Counted from the stretch's first letter, positions 25,365-34,867 are shown. The stretch is 64,000 nt of DNA from Rhizobium mesoamericanum STM3625 (GCF_000312665.1 NZ_HF536772.1:4014886-4078885); one strand, 5' to 3'. A program made the numbers and translations. The notes: generated from the sequence alone by a model not told the origin.

Positions 25365-26318
25365 ATGAGCACCATCGCTACAGATAAAACCGTTCTCGCG
25401 CCGCACCGGGGGACGCCAATTTCAATCCGCGCGCGGCTGCAGGACGCGCTGCCGAAGATCGTGCTCGCGCCGAGTTTCGCCATCACGCTTATTTTCGTCT
25501 ACGGCTTCATCATCTGGACGGTCTATCTGTCCTTCACCAATTCCAAGACCTTTCCGTCCTATGTCCTGACGGGGCCGCGCGCCTATCAACGCCTTTGGCG
25601 CTGGACGTTTGAAAACGATCCGCCCTCCAGTTGGTACACTTCGATCACCAATATGGGCATTTTCGGCGTGCTCTATGTCGGCATCTGCCTGGCGCTCGGA
25701 CTGTTTCTGGCGATCTTGCTGGATCAGAAGATCCGCGGCGAGGGCATACTGCGACCGATCTTTCTCTACCCAATGGCGCTTTCCTTCATCGTTACCGGCG
25801 TTGCCTGGAAATGGTTCCTCGATCCGGGCCTTGGCCTTGAGCAGACGCTGCACCAGTTCGGCTGGACGAGCTTCCACTTCGACTGGATCAAGAACAAGGA
25901 TTTCGTGATCTACACCGTCGTCATCGCCGGCGTCTGGCAGGCGTCCGGCTTCGTTATGGCGATGTTTCTGGCCGGGCTTCGCGGCATCGATAGCGAGATC
26001 ATGAAGGCGGCGCAGATCGACGGCGCAACCACGGTGCAGCTCTATCGGCGCATCATCATTCCGCTGCTGCGACCGATCTTCCTGTCGGCCTTTATTGTGC
26101 TCGCCCACATGGCGATCAAGTCCTACGACCTCGTCGTGGCATTGACATCCGGTGGCCCTGGCGGCTCGGCATGGCTGCCTTCCAACTTCATGTACGAATA
26201 CACGTTCAAGCGGAATGAGATGGCCGTCGGTTCGGCGAGCGCTGTGATCATGCTAATGACGATCTCGGCGATCATCGTTCCCTATCTCTATTCCGAGCTG
26301 CGGGAGAAATCGCGATGA
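25365..26318 (+). CDS. Sugar ABC transporter permease (MalF-like)
   Basis: The 317-residue membrane protein has about six hydrophobic segments and the ATPase-coupling EAA loop MKAAQIDGATTVQLYRRIII. The long hydrophilic N-terminus before the first segment and the GGPGGSAWLP periplasmic loop are typical of CUT1 first permeases. It follows the hairpin by 36 bases, with GGAGGAG before the start, and its end overlaps the next permease by four bases. Confidence 0.92.
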   Translation: MSTIATDKTVLAPHRGTPISIRARLQDALPKIVLAPSFAITLIFVYGFIIWTVYLSFTNSKTFPSYVLTGPRAYQRLWRWTFENDPPSSWYTSITNMGIFGVLYVGICLALGLFLAILLDQKIRGEGILRPIFLYPMALSFIVTGVAWKWFLDPGLGLEQTLHQFGWTSFHFDWIKNKDFVIYTVVIAGVWQASGFVMAMFLAGLRGIDSEIMKAAQIDGATTVQLYRRIIIPLLRPIFLSAFIVLAHMAIKSYDLVVALTSGGPGGSAWLPSNFMYEYTFKRNEMAVGSASAVIMLMTISAIIVPYLYSELREKSR

Positions 26319-27259
26319 GCGCTGTTACTTCGACAATGTCCGATGCGACGAGCGCGTCGCGCCGCAGACTGTTCAGCCGGATCTTCATCTACGGCCTGTT
26401 GGTCATGTTCGCGATCATCTACCTGATGCCGCTTTTCGTCATGCTGGTTACCTCGTTCAAGACCATGGATGAGATCCAGAACGGCAACATGCTTTCGCTG
26501 CCGAAAGCACCCACAATCGATCCCTGGTTCAAAGCCTGGGGCGAGGCCTGCGTCGGCCTGACCTGCGCCGGCATCAAAGGCTACTTCTGGAACTCGATCA
26601 AGATGGTCGTTCCGGCCGTGGCGATCTCGACGATCATGGGCGCTCTCAATGGCTATATCCTGACCAAGTGGCGCTTCCCGGGCCATACGCTGGTCTTCGG
26701 CCTGATGCTGTTTGCCTGCTTCATCCCGTTCCAGTCGGTGCTCCTGCCGATGGCGACCATCCTCGGCAGCCTCGGCCGCTTCGGGGCGACGCTGCGCGAC
26801 CAGATCGGCGTGTCGCTGGGCTTCGGCAATTCGACGGTCAATCTGGTCACCGTTCACGTCATCTACGGCCTCGGCTTCACGACGCTTTTCTTCCGCAACT
26901 ACTACGAGGCTTTCCCGACCGAGCTGGTGAAGGCAGCGCAGGTGGACGGTGCAAGCTTCTTCCAGATTTTCCGACGCATCATGCTGCCCAATTCATTGCC
27001 GATCATCGTCGTCACGGTTATCTACCAGTTCACCAATATCTGGAACGACTTCCTGTTTGCCTCGGCCTATGCGGGAACGGGCGATTCCATGCCGATGACC
27101 GTGGCGCTGAACAACGTCGTGAATACCTCCACGGGTGTCGTCGAATATAACGTCAACATGGCAGCGGCGATGATCGCAGCCCTGCCGACACTCCTCGTCT
27201 ACATTCTCGCCGGCCGCTACTTTGTGCGTGGCCTGATGGCGGGCGCTGTCAAAGGATAA
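26315..27259 (+). CDS. Sugar ABC transporter permease (MalG-like)
   Basis: The 314-residue protein has six membrane segments and the EAA loop VKAAQVDGASFFQIFRRIML. The carboxy end, YFVRGLMAGAVKG, is the usual CUT1 second-permease tail. It overlaps the first permease (ATGA) and is followed four bases later by the ATPase gene, so all four transporter genes are one transcript. It pairs with the MalF-like protein to form the sugar channel. Confidence 0.92.
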   Translation: MSAVTSTMSDATSASRRRLFSRIFIYGLLVMFAIIYLMPLFVMLVTSFKTMDEIQNGNMLSLPKAPTIDPWFKAWGEACVGLTCAGIKGYFWNSIKMVVPAVAISTIMGALNGYILTKWRFPGHTLVFGLMLFACFIPFQSVLLPMATILGSLGRFGATLRDQIGVSLGFGNSTVNLVTVHVIYGLGFTTLFFRNYYEAFPTELVKAAQVDGASFFQIFRRIMLPNSLPIIVVTVIYQFTNIWNDFLFASAYAGTGDSMPMTVALNNVVNTSTGVVEYNVNMAAAMIAALPTLLVYILAGRYFVRGLMAGAVKG

Positions 27260-27263
27260 TCCA

Positions 27264-28379
27264 ATGGCTTTCCTAGAAATTTCCGGTCTCAAGAAGCGTT
27301 TTGGCTCGTTGGAGATCCTGAAGGGTATCGACCTTGACCTGGAGAAGGGCGGCTTCCTCGTGTTGGTCGGTCCGTCCGGCTGCGGCAAGTCGACGTTGCT
27401 CAACACCATCGCCGGCCTGGAATCGATCACCGAGGGTGACATTCGCGTCGATGGTCGAAGCATCGCCGACCTGCATCCATCCAAGCGCGATATCGCGATG
27501 GTGTTCCAGAGCTACGCGCTCTATCCAAACATGACGGTGGCTGGAAACATATCGTTCGGCATGGAAATGCGCGGCGTGCCGGTTGAGGAGCGCAACAAGG
27601 CGATCGACAAGGTCGCCAAGGTGCTTCAGATCGGCCATCTGCTCAATCGAAAACCGAGTCAGCTTTCGGGCGGCCAGAGGCAACGCGTTGCTATGGGCCG
27701 CGCCCTAGTGCGCGATCCCAAGCTCTTCCTGTTTGACGAGCCGCTTTCAAATCTGGACGCCAAGCTGCGTGTCGACATGCGTATCGAAATCAAGCGGCTT
27801 CACCAGGCGACCGGCACGACGATCGTCTATGTGACCCATGACCAGATCGAGGCGATGACGCTCGCAACCAAGATCGCCGTCATGCGAGATGGCGAGGTAC
27901 AGCAATTCGGGACGCCCGCGGAAATCTACAACAACCCCGCCAACATGTTCGTCGCCGACTTCATGGGGTCGCCGGCCATGAATCTTCTCGCCGGAACTAT
28001 CGAGAAAGGGGCTGCTGGACTGACCGTATCGCTCGCACGTCCGCACGGGGAGCCGGTCCGGCTGCCGGTCACAGCAGGCAATGGTGCGCTTGAGGCGCAT
28101 GCGGGACGGGAGATCGTCTTCGGCATCCGACCAGAGGCGTTGACCGACCCGGATGGCGCGGACCGTAATGCTAAGGCGCTAGCCGAAAGCGATTGCCTGA
28201 TCGAAGTCGTGGAACCGGCGGGCTCGGATACATTTGCAGTGACGAAGCTTGGTGGGAAGGAAGTCGTGGCGCGTTTACGCGCTGACGCCCGAATTCAGCC
28301 GGGGCAGAGTGCTCGCCTGGCGTTCAATCTCGACAAGGCAGTCTTCTTCGATCCCCAAAGCCAGACGCGTATCGCCTAG
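27264..28379 (+). CDS. Sugar ABC transporter ATP-binding protein (UgpC/MsmK/MalK type)
   Basis: The 371-residue ATPase has all canonical motifs: Walker A GPSGCGKST, Q-loop MVFQSYALYPNMTV, signature LSGGQRQRV, Walker B LFLFDEPLSNLD and switch His in VYVTHDQIEA. A C-terminal OB-type regulatory domain follows, as in MalK. A homodimer would energise the two permeases. In contrast to the glycerol ATPases at 38794-40952, no motif is degenerate here. Confidence 0.93.
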   Translation: MAFLEISGLKKRFGSLEILKGIDLDLEKGGFLVLVGPSGCGKSTLLNTIAGLESITEGDIRVDGRSIADLHPSKRDIAMVFQSYALYPNMTVAGNISFGMEMRGVPVEERNKAIDKVAKVLQIGHLLNRKPSQLSGGQRQRVAMGRALVRDPKLFLFDEPLSNLDAKLRVDMRIEIKRLHQATGTTIVYVTHDQIEAMTLATKIAVMRDGEVQQFGTPAEIYNNPANMFVADFMGSPAMNLLAGTIEKGAAGLTVSLARPHGEPVRLPVTAGNGALEAHAGREIVFGIRPEALTDPDGADRNAKALAESDCLIEVVEPAGSDTFAVTKLGGKEVVARLRADARIQPGQSARLAFNLDKAVFFDPQSQTRIA

Positions 28380-28400
28380 TCGAAAGCCGGATTTTCGGAA

Positions 28401-29906
28401 ATGAGCAGCACTCCTGATATCGTCATCATAGGGTCGGGCGTGGGTGGGTCCACCGTTGCGGCGGGATTGGCATCGACTGGGGCCGAGATCCTGATCCTTG
28501 AGGCTGGCGACTTCATCGCCGATCGCCCCGAGAACCGCGACCAACGGGCGATCTTCCAACGCGGGCATTTTCGCCCGAAGGAGATGTGGTACGAGGCCGA
28601 CGGTACCGCGTTCAATCCAGGCAACTACTACAATGTCGGCGGCAATTCGAAATTCTACGGCGCAGTGCTCTCGCGCTATCGCCGTGAGGACTTCGAGGAG
28701 ATCCGGCACAGGGAAGGGGTATCGCCCGCATGGCCGTTTCCCTACGAGGTTCTGGAGCCATGGTATAGCCGCGCAGAGCAGATGTACGAGGTCAGGGGCA
28801 GTCTAGGGGATGACCCCACGGAGCCCGCCCACTCGGTCGGCTACGATTACCCCCCTGTTCCCGACGAGCCGCCGATTGCCGATGTCAGAGCGCGCCTGAA
28901 GGCGAAAGGACTGCACCCATTTTCGCTGCCCTTGGGAGTGAATGTCGACGCCTGGATGTCAAAGGCCAAGACGCCTTGGGACGCGCACCCCAATTCCCGC
29001 GATGGGAAAATGGATGCGGAGACCGCCGCTCTCCTCAGGGCCATGGAATATCCGAATGTCCGCCTCGAGACGAACGCGAAAGTGACCAAGCTCGAGACCG
29101 ATGCAAATGGCAGGATCGACCGGGTCCGTTACCGCAAGAACGGCGATGACCTGACTGTCACTCCGAAGCTGGTCATTTTATCAGCCGGCGCCGTTCAATC
29201 AGCGGTCCTGTTGTTGTGTTCGGCTGATGCGCGTCACCCCAAGGGGCTTGCGAATTCCTCCGATCAGGTCGGGCGGAATTTTATGAACCACAATTCATCG
29301 GCAGTGATTGCTGTGTCGCCGACCTTTCGGAACACGTCCATCTATCAAAAGACCTTCGGATTCAACGATTTCTATCTGTCGGACGGAAACGGTGGTCCGC
29401 CGCTTGGGAACGTCCAATTGCTCGGCAGAATCTCGGCAAAGGTGTTGAAGGGCTCGCTGCCCTTGGTGCCGGAATGGTTGCTCCAGACTATCACCGGCCA
29501 TGCGATCGATTTCTATGCGATGAGTGAGGATATACCTCATCCGGAAAGCCGCGTACGGGTGGATGGAGCGCGAATCGTTCTGCAGTGGCAACGGACGAAT
29601 TGGGATGCCCACCTCGACCTGGTCGAAAAGCTGAAGTCGGTCCTCAAGTCGATCGGATTCCCGATCGTTCTTTCAAAGCCGTTCGATAAACGCACGCCGT
29701 CCCACCAATGCGGCACCATCAGGATCGGCAACGACCCCGCGAGCGCGCCGCTCGATCCTTATTGCCGCTCCTATGACCACCAGAACCTCTTTGTGGTGGA
29801 TGCAAGCTTCCTGCCGACCTCGGCCGCGGTGAACCCGGCTCTCACGGTAGCCAGTCAGGCATTGCGGGTTGCCGACCACATCGCTTCGAAGGATTTGCAA
29901 GCATGA
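28401..29906 (+). CDS. GMC-family FAD oxidoreductase (sugar/glycoside dehydrogenase-like)
   Basis: The 501-residue flavoprotein starts with the FAD-binding IIGSGVGGSTVAAGLA and has the late GMC signature with catalytic His in SHQCGTIRIG and Asn in AAVNPALTVASQAL. No signal peptide is seen. The compact length and SHQCGT/PLDPYCR motifs resemble the group that includes glucoside 3-dehydrogenases and pyranose-oxidase-like enzymes rather than choline dehydrogenase. It follows the ATPase by 21 bases and overlaps the SDR start. I infer that it oxidises the imported sugar; the electron acceptor is unknown. Confidence 0.83.
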   Translation: MSSTPDIVIIGSGVGGSTVAAGLASTGAEILILEAGDFIADRPENRDQRAIFQRGHFRPKEMWYEADGTAFNPGNYYNVGGNSKFYGAVLSRYRREDFEEIRHREGVSPAWPFPYEVLEPWYSRAEQMYEVRGSLGDDPTEPAHSVGYDYPPVPDEPPIADVRARLKAKGLHPFSLPLGVNVDAWMSKAKTPWDAHPNSRDGKMDAETAALLRAMEYPNVRLETNAKVTKLETDANGRIDRVRYRKNGDDLTVTPKLVILSAGAVQSAVLLLCSADARHPKGLANSSDQVGRNFMNHNSSAVIAVSPTFRNTSIYQKTFGFNDFYLSDGNGGPPLGNVQLLGRISAKVLKGSLPLVPEWLLQTITGHAIDFYAMSEDIPHPESRVRVDGARIVLQWQRTNWDAHLDLVEKLKSVLKSIGFPIVLSKPFDKRTPSHQCGTIRIGNDPASAPLDPYCRSYDHQNLFVVDASFLPTSAAVNPALTVASQALRVADHIASKDLQA

Positions 29907-30682
29907 CGGAAGGTGTTGAAAGGCCAGTTGCCATAGTCACCGGCGGACGCCGCGGCATCGGTCTCGGGATTGCGAGCGCCCTGGCCAAGGGCGGCTACAA
30001 CATCGCAATCACGGGCGTGGGTGCAACAGAGGAGAGCCAAGACGTCGTCAACGAGCTTCGCGGTTTCGGAGTGGATGCGATTTATCTACAGGCGGATGTT
30101 TCGAATGTTTCTCGGCATCACGAGACCGTGCGCGCGGTGCTTTCGAACTTCGGCCGCATCGATTGCCTCGTCAACAATGCCGGCATGGCAGCGGTCGTCC
30201 GCGGTGATTTCCTCACCCTGCTTCCTGAAAACTTCGACACGATCATGGCGACGAACCTCAAGGGCACGGTGTTTTTTACGCAGGCAGTCGTCAAGGCAAT
30301 GCTGGTAACAGGCGCGGCTCCCCATCCGCGATCGATCATCAACATCACGTCGGTCTCAGCCGAGGCGAGTTCGCCTGAGCGACTGGACTACTGCATCAGC
30401 AAGGCCGGTCTTGCCGCCTTCTCGCAGGGGCTCGCACTGCGGCTCGCGGATTCTGGAATTGCCGTCTTTGAGGTGCGCCCCGGGATTATCCGGACCGACA
30501 TGACTGCCGGCGTGACATCAAAGTATGACGCCCTCATCGAAAGCGGCCTCGTGCCGATGAAACGATGGGGCGAGGCCGATGACCTTGGGAAAATCTGCGC
30601 AGCACTGGCGTCCGGCGACTTCGGTTTTGCCACCGGCACCGTGATCGACGCCGATGGTGGCCTGTCCATTCCTCGCTTGTAA
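29903..30682 (+). CDS. Short-chain dehydrogenase/reductase (3-oxoacyl-reductase-like)
   Basis: The 259-residue classical SDR has TGGRRGIGLGIA (cofactor loop), NNAGMA, a catalytic Ser in ITSVSAEAS and the YCISKAG Tyr/Lys pair, then RPGIIRTDM. The second Arg in the glycine-rich loop hints at NADP(H) preference. It overlaps the preceding GMC gene by four bases and is 12 bases from the next. It probably interconverts a hydroxyl and ketone of the pathway intermediate. Confidence 0.9.
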   Translation: MTEGVERPVAIVTGGRRGIGLGIASALAKGGYNIAITGVGATEESQDVVNELRGFGVDAIYLQADVSNVSRHHETVRAVLSNFGRIDCLVNNAGMAAVVRGDFLTLLPENFDTIMATNLKGTVFFTQAVVKAMLVTGAAPHPRSIINITSVSAEASSPERLDYCISKAGLAAFSQGLALRLADSGIAVFEVRPGIIRTDMTAGVTSKYDALIESGLVPMKRWGEADDLGKICAALASGDFGFATGTVIDADGGLSIPRL

Positions 30683-30694
30683 CGGGATAGAAAA

Positions 30695-32350
30695 ATGCGT
30701 TTCGACTACATTATTACCGGCGCCGGCCCCGCGGGATGCGTGCTGGCCAACCGGCTGAGCGAAGACCCGAGCGTCAATGTATTGCTGCTTGAAGCGGGCG
30801 GCGGCGATTGGAACCCCTTGTTCCACATGCCCGCGGGCTTCGCGAAAATGACGAAGGGCGTCGCGAGCTGGGGTTGGGAGACCGTTCCGCAAAAGCACAT
30901 GAAGGGCAGGGTCCTGCGTTATACGCAGGCGAAGGTAATCGGCGGCGGCTCATCGATCAATGCACAGCTCTATACCCGGGGTAACGCCGCAGACTACGAC
31001 CTCTGGGCAAGCGAGGATGGATGTGAGGGATGGGACTATCGCTCCATACTACCGTACTTCAAGCGCGCCGAGGACAATCAGCGCTTTGCCGATGACTATC
31101 ACTCCTATGGCGGTCCGCTCGGTGTCTCGATGCCTGCCTCTCCGCTACCGATCTGCGACGCCTATATCCGGGCCGGGCAGGAACTCGGCATTCCCTATAA
31201 TCATGACTTCAATGGCCGTCAGCAGGCCGGTGTTGGCTTCTACCAGCTGACGCAACGCGACCGGCGTCGTTCTTCGGCGTCCTTGGCTTATCTTTTCCCG
31301 GTAAAGGCGCGCAACAATCTGGTGGTTCGGACTGGCGCAAGGGTCGCGCGCGTCGTCCTTGAGGGTCATCGTGCCGTCGGTGTCGAGATCGCCGCGGAGC
31401 GGGGCCGCGAAATCGTCCGCGCCGAACGAGAGGTACTTGTGTCGTCGGGTGCGATCGGGTCGCCCAAGTTGCTCCTTCAATCGGGGATCGGCCCAGCCGA
31501 CCATCTTCGATCGGTAGGGGTGAAGGTACACCACGACCTCCCTGGCGTCGGCGGCAACCTGCAGGACCACCTCGATCTCTTCGTCATTTCCGAATGCACC
31601 GGCGACCATACCTACGATGGTGTCGCGAAACTTCACAGAACGATCTGGGCGGGTGTCCAGTATCTCCTGTTCAAAACGGGCCCGGTTGCCTCCTCTCTCT
31701 TCGAGACCGGTGGCTTCTGGTATGCCGATCCGGACGCGCGGTCGCCTGATATCCAGTTCCACCTCGGCCTTGGATCCGGCATCGAGGCTGGGGTCGAGCG
31801 TCTGAAAAACGCCGGTGTAACCCTGAACTCAGCCTACCTGCACCCACGTTCACGCGGAACGGTGCGGCTTTCCTCGGCGGATCCGAGTGCTGCCCCTCTG
31901 ATCGATCCGAACTATTGGTCCGATCCGCATGACAGGGCCATGTCACTGGAAGGACTGAAGATTGCGCGTGAGATCATGCAGCAGGCCGCGCTCAAGCCCT
32001 ACGTACTGGCCGAGCGACTGCCGGGCCCGAAGGTCATGACCGACGAGCAACTCTTTGATTACGGCTGCGCGAACGCGAAGACGGATCACCATCCGGTTGG
32101 CACCTGCAAGATGGGAACTGGGCCCGACGCTGTTGTCGGTCTCGACCTCAAGGTCCATGGTATCGAGGGGCTTCGGGTCTGCGATTCGTCGGTCATGCCG
32201 CGGGTTCCATCGTGCAACACCAACGCACCGACCATCATGGTTGGCGAACGGGGCTCCGATCTTATCCGGGGGCTGCCACCGTTGCCCGCAGCGATCTTCG
32301 CCCACGAGCGCAACGAGACGCGACCGAGGGCGAGGGCAGTCGTCAGCTAG
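30695..32350 (+). CDS. GMC-family FAD oxidoreductase (alcohol/choline-dehydrogenase-like)
   Basis: The 551-residue protein is a second, more typical GMC enzyme: ITGAGPAGCVLANRLSE at the start, GGGSSINAQLYTRG, GAIGSPKLLLQSGIGP and the C-terminal HHPVGTCKMG with catalytic His and VPSCNTNAPTIMV with Asn. It resembles choline, sorbose or polyethylene-glycol dehydrogenases; the real substrate is probably a sugar-derived alcohol. It differs clearly from the GMC gene at 28401, so the operon encodes two non-redundant flavin oxidations. Confidence 0.88.
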   Translation: MRFDYIITGAGPAGCVLANRLSEDPSVNVLLLEAGGGDWNPLFHMPAGFAKMTKGVASWGWETVPQKHMKGRVLRYTQAKVIGGGSSINAQLYTRGNAADYDLWASEDGCEGWDYRSILPYFKRAEDNQRFADDYHSYGGPLGVSMPASPLPICDAYIRAGQELGIPYNHDFNGRQQAGVGFYQLTQRDRRRSSASLAYLFPVKARNNLVVRTGARVARVVLEGHRAVGVEIAAERGREIVRAEREVLVSSGAIGSPKLLLQSGIGPADHLRSVGVKVHHDLPGVGGNLQDHLDLFVISECTGDHTYDGVAKLHRTIWAGVQYLLFKTGPVASSLFETGGFWYADPDARSPDIQFHLGLGSGIEAGVERLKNAGVTLNSAYLHPRSRGTVRLSSADPSAAPLIDPNYWSDPHDRAMSLEGLKIAREIMQQAALKPYVLAERLPGPKVMTDEQLFDYGCANAKTDHHPVGTCKMGTGPDAVVGLDLKVHGIEGLRVCDSSVMPRVPSCNTNAPTIMVGERGSDLIRGLPPLPAAIFAHERNETRPRARAVVS

Positions 32351-32391
32351 ACCGAGTGTTCGGACCGCGAACTTTGAATATGGAGTAGGGA

Positions 32392-33651
32392 TTGACTTCC
32401 GATCCACGCGCTTTCCTGCAAGCCCTGTTTCACGAGGCAGTCAAGGCCGCCGACCCGTACGAGGCATTGCTTCGCCATCTACCAGATCCGCCGAAAGGCA
32501 GGACAATCGTTGTCGGAGCAGGAAAGGCAGCAAGCCAAATGGCTGCGGCGTTCGAGCGCGCCTGGTCTCACCCATTCGACGGTCTGGTCGTTGCCAGGCA
32601 CGGGCCGGTCGCGGATTGCCGGTCGACCAAGATTCTGCAGGCGGCTCATCCTGTCCCGGATAGAGCCGGTCTCATCGCCGCCGAAGCGCTCATGAACCAT
32701 CTGCACGGGCTGACTTCCGACGATTTGGTTATTGCCCTGATATCCGGTGGCGGTTCTGCCCTTCTGCCGGCCCCACCGACCGGTTTTACCCTCGCCGACG
32801 AAAGCGCCCTGAACGAAGCGCTCCTCGCGTCCGGTGCTCCGATCTCCGGCATGAATGTCGTGCGGAAGCATTTTTCCCGCATCAAGGGTGGGCGGCTTGC
32901 CGCTCTTGCTCACCCGGCAAAGGTCGTCAGCCTCGTCGTTTCCGATGTTCCGGGAGACAATCCGGCCTTCGTTGCGTCGGGGCCAACCGTGCCCGACAGC
33001 AGCGATGCGGAAGAGGCATTACGAGTGATCCGGGATTACCGGATCGATCTTTCGGCGCGTGTAATCGATTGTATCCGAAATGCCAGAGCGCCAAGGGCCG
33101 GCGATCGCATCTTTGCCAATAACGAGGTTCATGTGATTGCCTCCGCGCGGGTGTCCCTGGAAGCGGCCGCCGAACGGGCAAGATCTCTTGGCGTGCAGCC
33201 TCTTATTCTTTCGGATTCGATCGAAGGCGAGGCGAAGGATATCGGACGGATGCACGCGGCGCTCGCTCGCGAGTTCTTGGTGAAATCTCCGGTTCCAAAG
33301 CCTCTGGTGCTGCTTTCCGGGGGGGAGACCACCGTCAGTATCGGATCAGGAACCTACGGCAAAGGCGGGCGAAATTCCGAGTTTCTCCTCTCAGCAGCAA
33401 TCGATCTTCAGGGCATCGACCGTGTCGTGGCGATGGCTGCGGATACCGACGGCATCGACGGGTCCGAAGACAATGCCGGCGCGTTTTGCGACGCCGGTAC
33501 AGTGGCGCGCATCAGGAGCGCCGGCGGCGATGCGCGGGCGTTTCTCGCCCGTCACGATGCATGGTCGGCCTTTGATCTTGCGGGTGATCTCTTTGTACCC
33601 GGACCGACGGGTACCAACGTGAACGATTTCCGCGCTTTTCTCGTAAGCTAG
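32392..33651 (+). CDS. Glycerate 2-kinase / hydroxypyruvate-reductase-annotated protein (MOFRL family)
   Basis: The 419-residue protein belongs to the GckA/TtuD (MOFRL) family: VVGAGKAASQMAAAFE, VISGGGSALLPAPP-like ALISGGGSALLPAPP, NVVRKHFSRIKGGRLA, SDVPGDNPAFVASGP, and the C-terminal GGRNSEFLLS...ATDGIDGSEDNAGAF...DLFVPGPTGTNVND. These proteins phosphorylate D-glycerate to 2-phosphoglycerate, although many are misnamed hydroxypyruvate reductase. The start is a TTG at 32392 after GGAGTAGGGA. It ends the operon and suggests the pathway yields glycerate. Confidence 0.87.
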   Translation: MTSDPRAFLQALFHEAVKAADPYEALLRHLPDPPKGRTIVVGAGKAASQMAAAFERAWSHPFDGLVVARHGPVADCRSTKILQAAHPVPDRAGLIAAEALMNHLHGLTSDDLVIALISGGGSALLPAPPTGFTLADESALNEALLASGAPISGMNVVRKHFSRIKGGRLAALAHPAKVVSLVVSDVPGDNPAFVASGPTVPDSSDAEEALRVIRDYRIDLSARVIDCIRNARAPRAGDRIFANNEVHVIASARVSLEAAAERARSLGVQPLILSDSIEGEAKDIGRMHAALAREFLVKSPVPKPLVLLSGGETTVSIGSGTYGKGGRNSEFLLSAAIDLQGIDRVVAMAADTDGIDGSEDNAGAFCDAGTVARIRSAGGDARAFLARHDAWSAFDLAGDLFVPGPTGTNVNDFRAFLVS

Positions 33652-34026
33652 GCTGGGCAGCGAAAGGCCGAGCAGCTTTAGCGTGTGCCGACCGTTGGCG
33701 TCTGCATCGGCGCAGGCAGCGACAATTAGTGCGCGGCAAGCCTTGTCGGCGCAATGTCACCAATACTTATGTCTTTGTTGTGTTTGAGGAAGCCCGCCCC
33801 AGGCCCCTCAGGGGCGGGCTCTATCGATCCGGACCCCTCCGGACCGCGGCTGATGGTGAGCCGCTGAAAATACAAATGCCCGGTGTCGCGCCTTGAGACA
33901 ACCGAAAGCTGCTTTGTTGGTTATTTGGTAAGGTTACCGCCGCTTCGCCGTATCGTCTGGACATAGGACGGGACTCTCTTCAACACTACATGCAGCGAGG
34001 CTGAACAACGCAAAAGAGGATTGCTC
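33652..34026. other. Intergenic stretch without a gene
   Basis: About 375 bases. The only structure I see is the hairpin at 33791-33820; the rest, including the region upstream of the SDR at 34027, has no credible reading frame or strong promoter. Confidence 0.5.
33791..33820 (+). terminator. GC-rich hairpin downstream of the glycerate-kinase-like gene
   Basis: AGCCCGCCCC (33791-33800) pairs perfectly with GGGGCGGGCT (33811-33820) around a ten-base loop. No T-run follows, so it may be a Rho-assisted terminator or an mRNA-stabilising end of the sugar operon. Confidence 0.6.
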
Positions 34027-34794
34027 ATGGTCGATCGACTGAAGGGGAAAGTTGCCATCATCTCGGGCGGCGCGACAGGCATGGGCGGGGCGGCCGCGCG
34101 CCTCTTTGCTGCAGAGGGCGCCAAGGTGGCGATCGTAGACCGAAATCAGGCGGCGGCTCGCCAAACGGCGGAGGAGATACGCGCTGCAGGCCATGTCGCC
34201 GATTACTGGATCGCTGACGTGTCGGAAGAGGCCGCGGTCCTTGCGGCAGTCAAGGGTGCGGAAGAAAAGTTCGGAGCCGTCACCGTGCTCTTTAATCACG
34301 CCGGCACAATTGTCATCAAGCCGTTCCTTGAGACCACGCTTGAGGAGTGGGAGTGGCTCCATGCCGTCAATGTGCGTTCCATGTTCCTGATGACGCGAGC
34401 CGTCCTGCCGGGGATGATCGCTGCGGGCGGCGGTTCCATCGTCTGCACGTCTTCGATCTCGGCCGTGGCCGCAACGCCGATGGAGGTGCTCTACGACACA
34501 ACGAAGGGCGCGGTGCATATGTTTGCGCGTGCGATCGGGGTGGAGTTCAGGGATCGAAATATTCGTTGCAACGCCGTCTGTCCCGGCTTCATACGCACGC
34601 CGCACGGGCTGCGCGAGGTGAGCGAATTGCAGAAGCTTGGCGTCGATGTGTCGGACGCTGCCATTGCCGCTCAGCAGGGCCGGATCGGCGAGCCCGAGGA
34701 TGTGGCGCGCGCCGCCCTCTATCTCGCCAGTGACGAGTCGATGTTCGTTAACGGCGCGCATCTCTTTGTCGATAATGGGTTCACCGCTATCTAA
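34027..34794 (+). CDS. Short-chain dehydrogenase/reductase
   Basis: About 255 residues from the ATG at 34027 after AGAGGA; a TTG two codons earlier is possible. Motifs are SGGATGMGGAAARL (cofactor), FNHAGTI, Ser in CTSSISAVAATP, the Tyr/Lys pair in YDTTKGA, and CPGFIRTPHG. The FNHAG version of NNAG is a common variant. It is separated from the sugar operon by 375 bases with a hairpin, so it is probably transcribed alone. Substrate unknown. Confidence 0.88.
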   Translation: MVDRLKGKVAIISGGATGMGGAAARLFAAEGAKVAIVDRNQAAARQTAEEIRAAGHVADYWIADVSEEAAVLAAVKGAEEKFGAVTVLFNHAGTIVIKPFLETTLEEWEWLHAVNVRSMFLMTRAVLPGMIAAGGGSIVCTSSISAVAATPMEVLYDTTKGAVHMFARAIGVEFRDRNIRCNAVCPGFIRTPHGLREVSELQKLGVDVSDAAIAAQQGRIGEPEDVARAALYLASDESMFVNGAHLFVDNGFTAI

Positions 34795-34827
34795 TTGCGC
34801 GACGCTCGCTAATTGCGCGAAACTCGC
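34792..34827. repeat. 18-bp tandem duplication spanning an SDR stop codon
   Basis: TAATTGCGCGACGCTCGC (34792-34809) is followed directly by TAATTGCGCGAAACTCGC (34810-34827), 16 of 18 identical. The first unit starts with the TAA that ends the SDR gene. Confidence 0.7.
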
Positions 34828-34841
34828 CAGCGCAAAACAAG

Positions 34842-34867
34842 AGGGCCGAAATCGGGATCTCGGCCCT
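34842..34867 (-). terminator. Intrinsic terminator of the MFS transporter gene
   Basis: AGGGCCGA (34842-34849) and TCGGCCCT (34860-34867) form an eight-bp stem. Read on the minus strand it is followed by CTTGTTTTGCG, a T-rich tail. It lies 27 bases past the transporter stop and could also serve the convergent SDR gene. Confidence 0.72.

Noticed and set aside
33820..33845. CGGACCCCTCCGGACCGC as a second terminator hairpin
   Set aside because: The pairing is short and overlaps the end of a better hairpin; no T-run.
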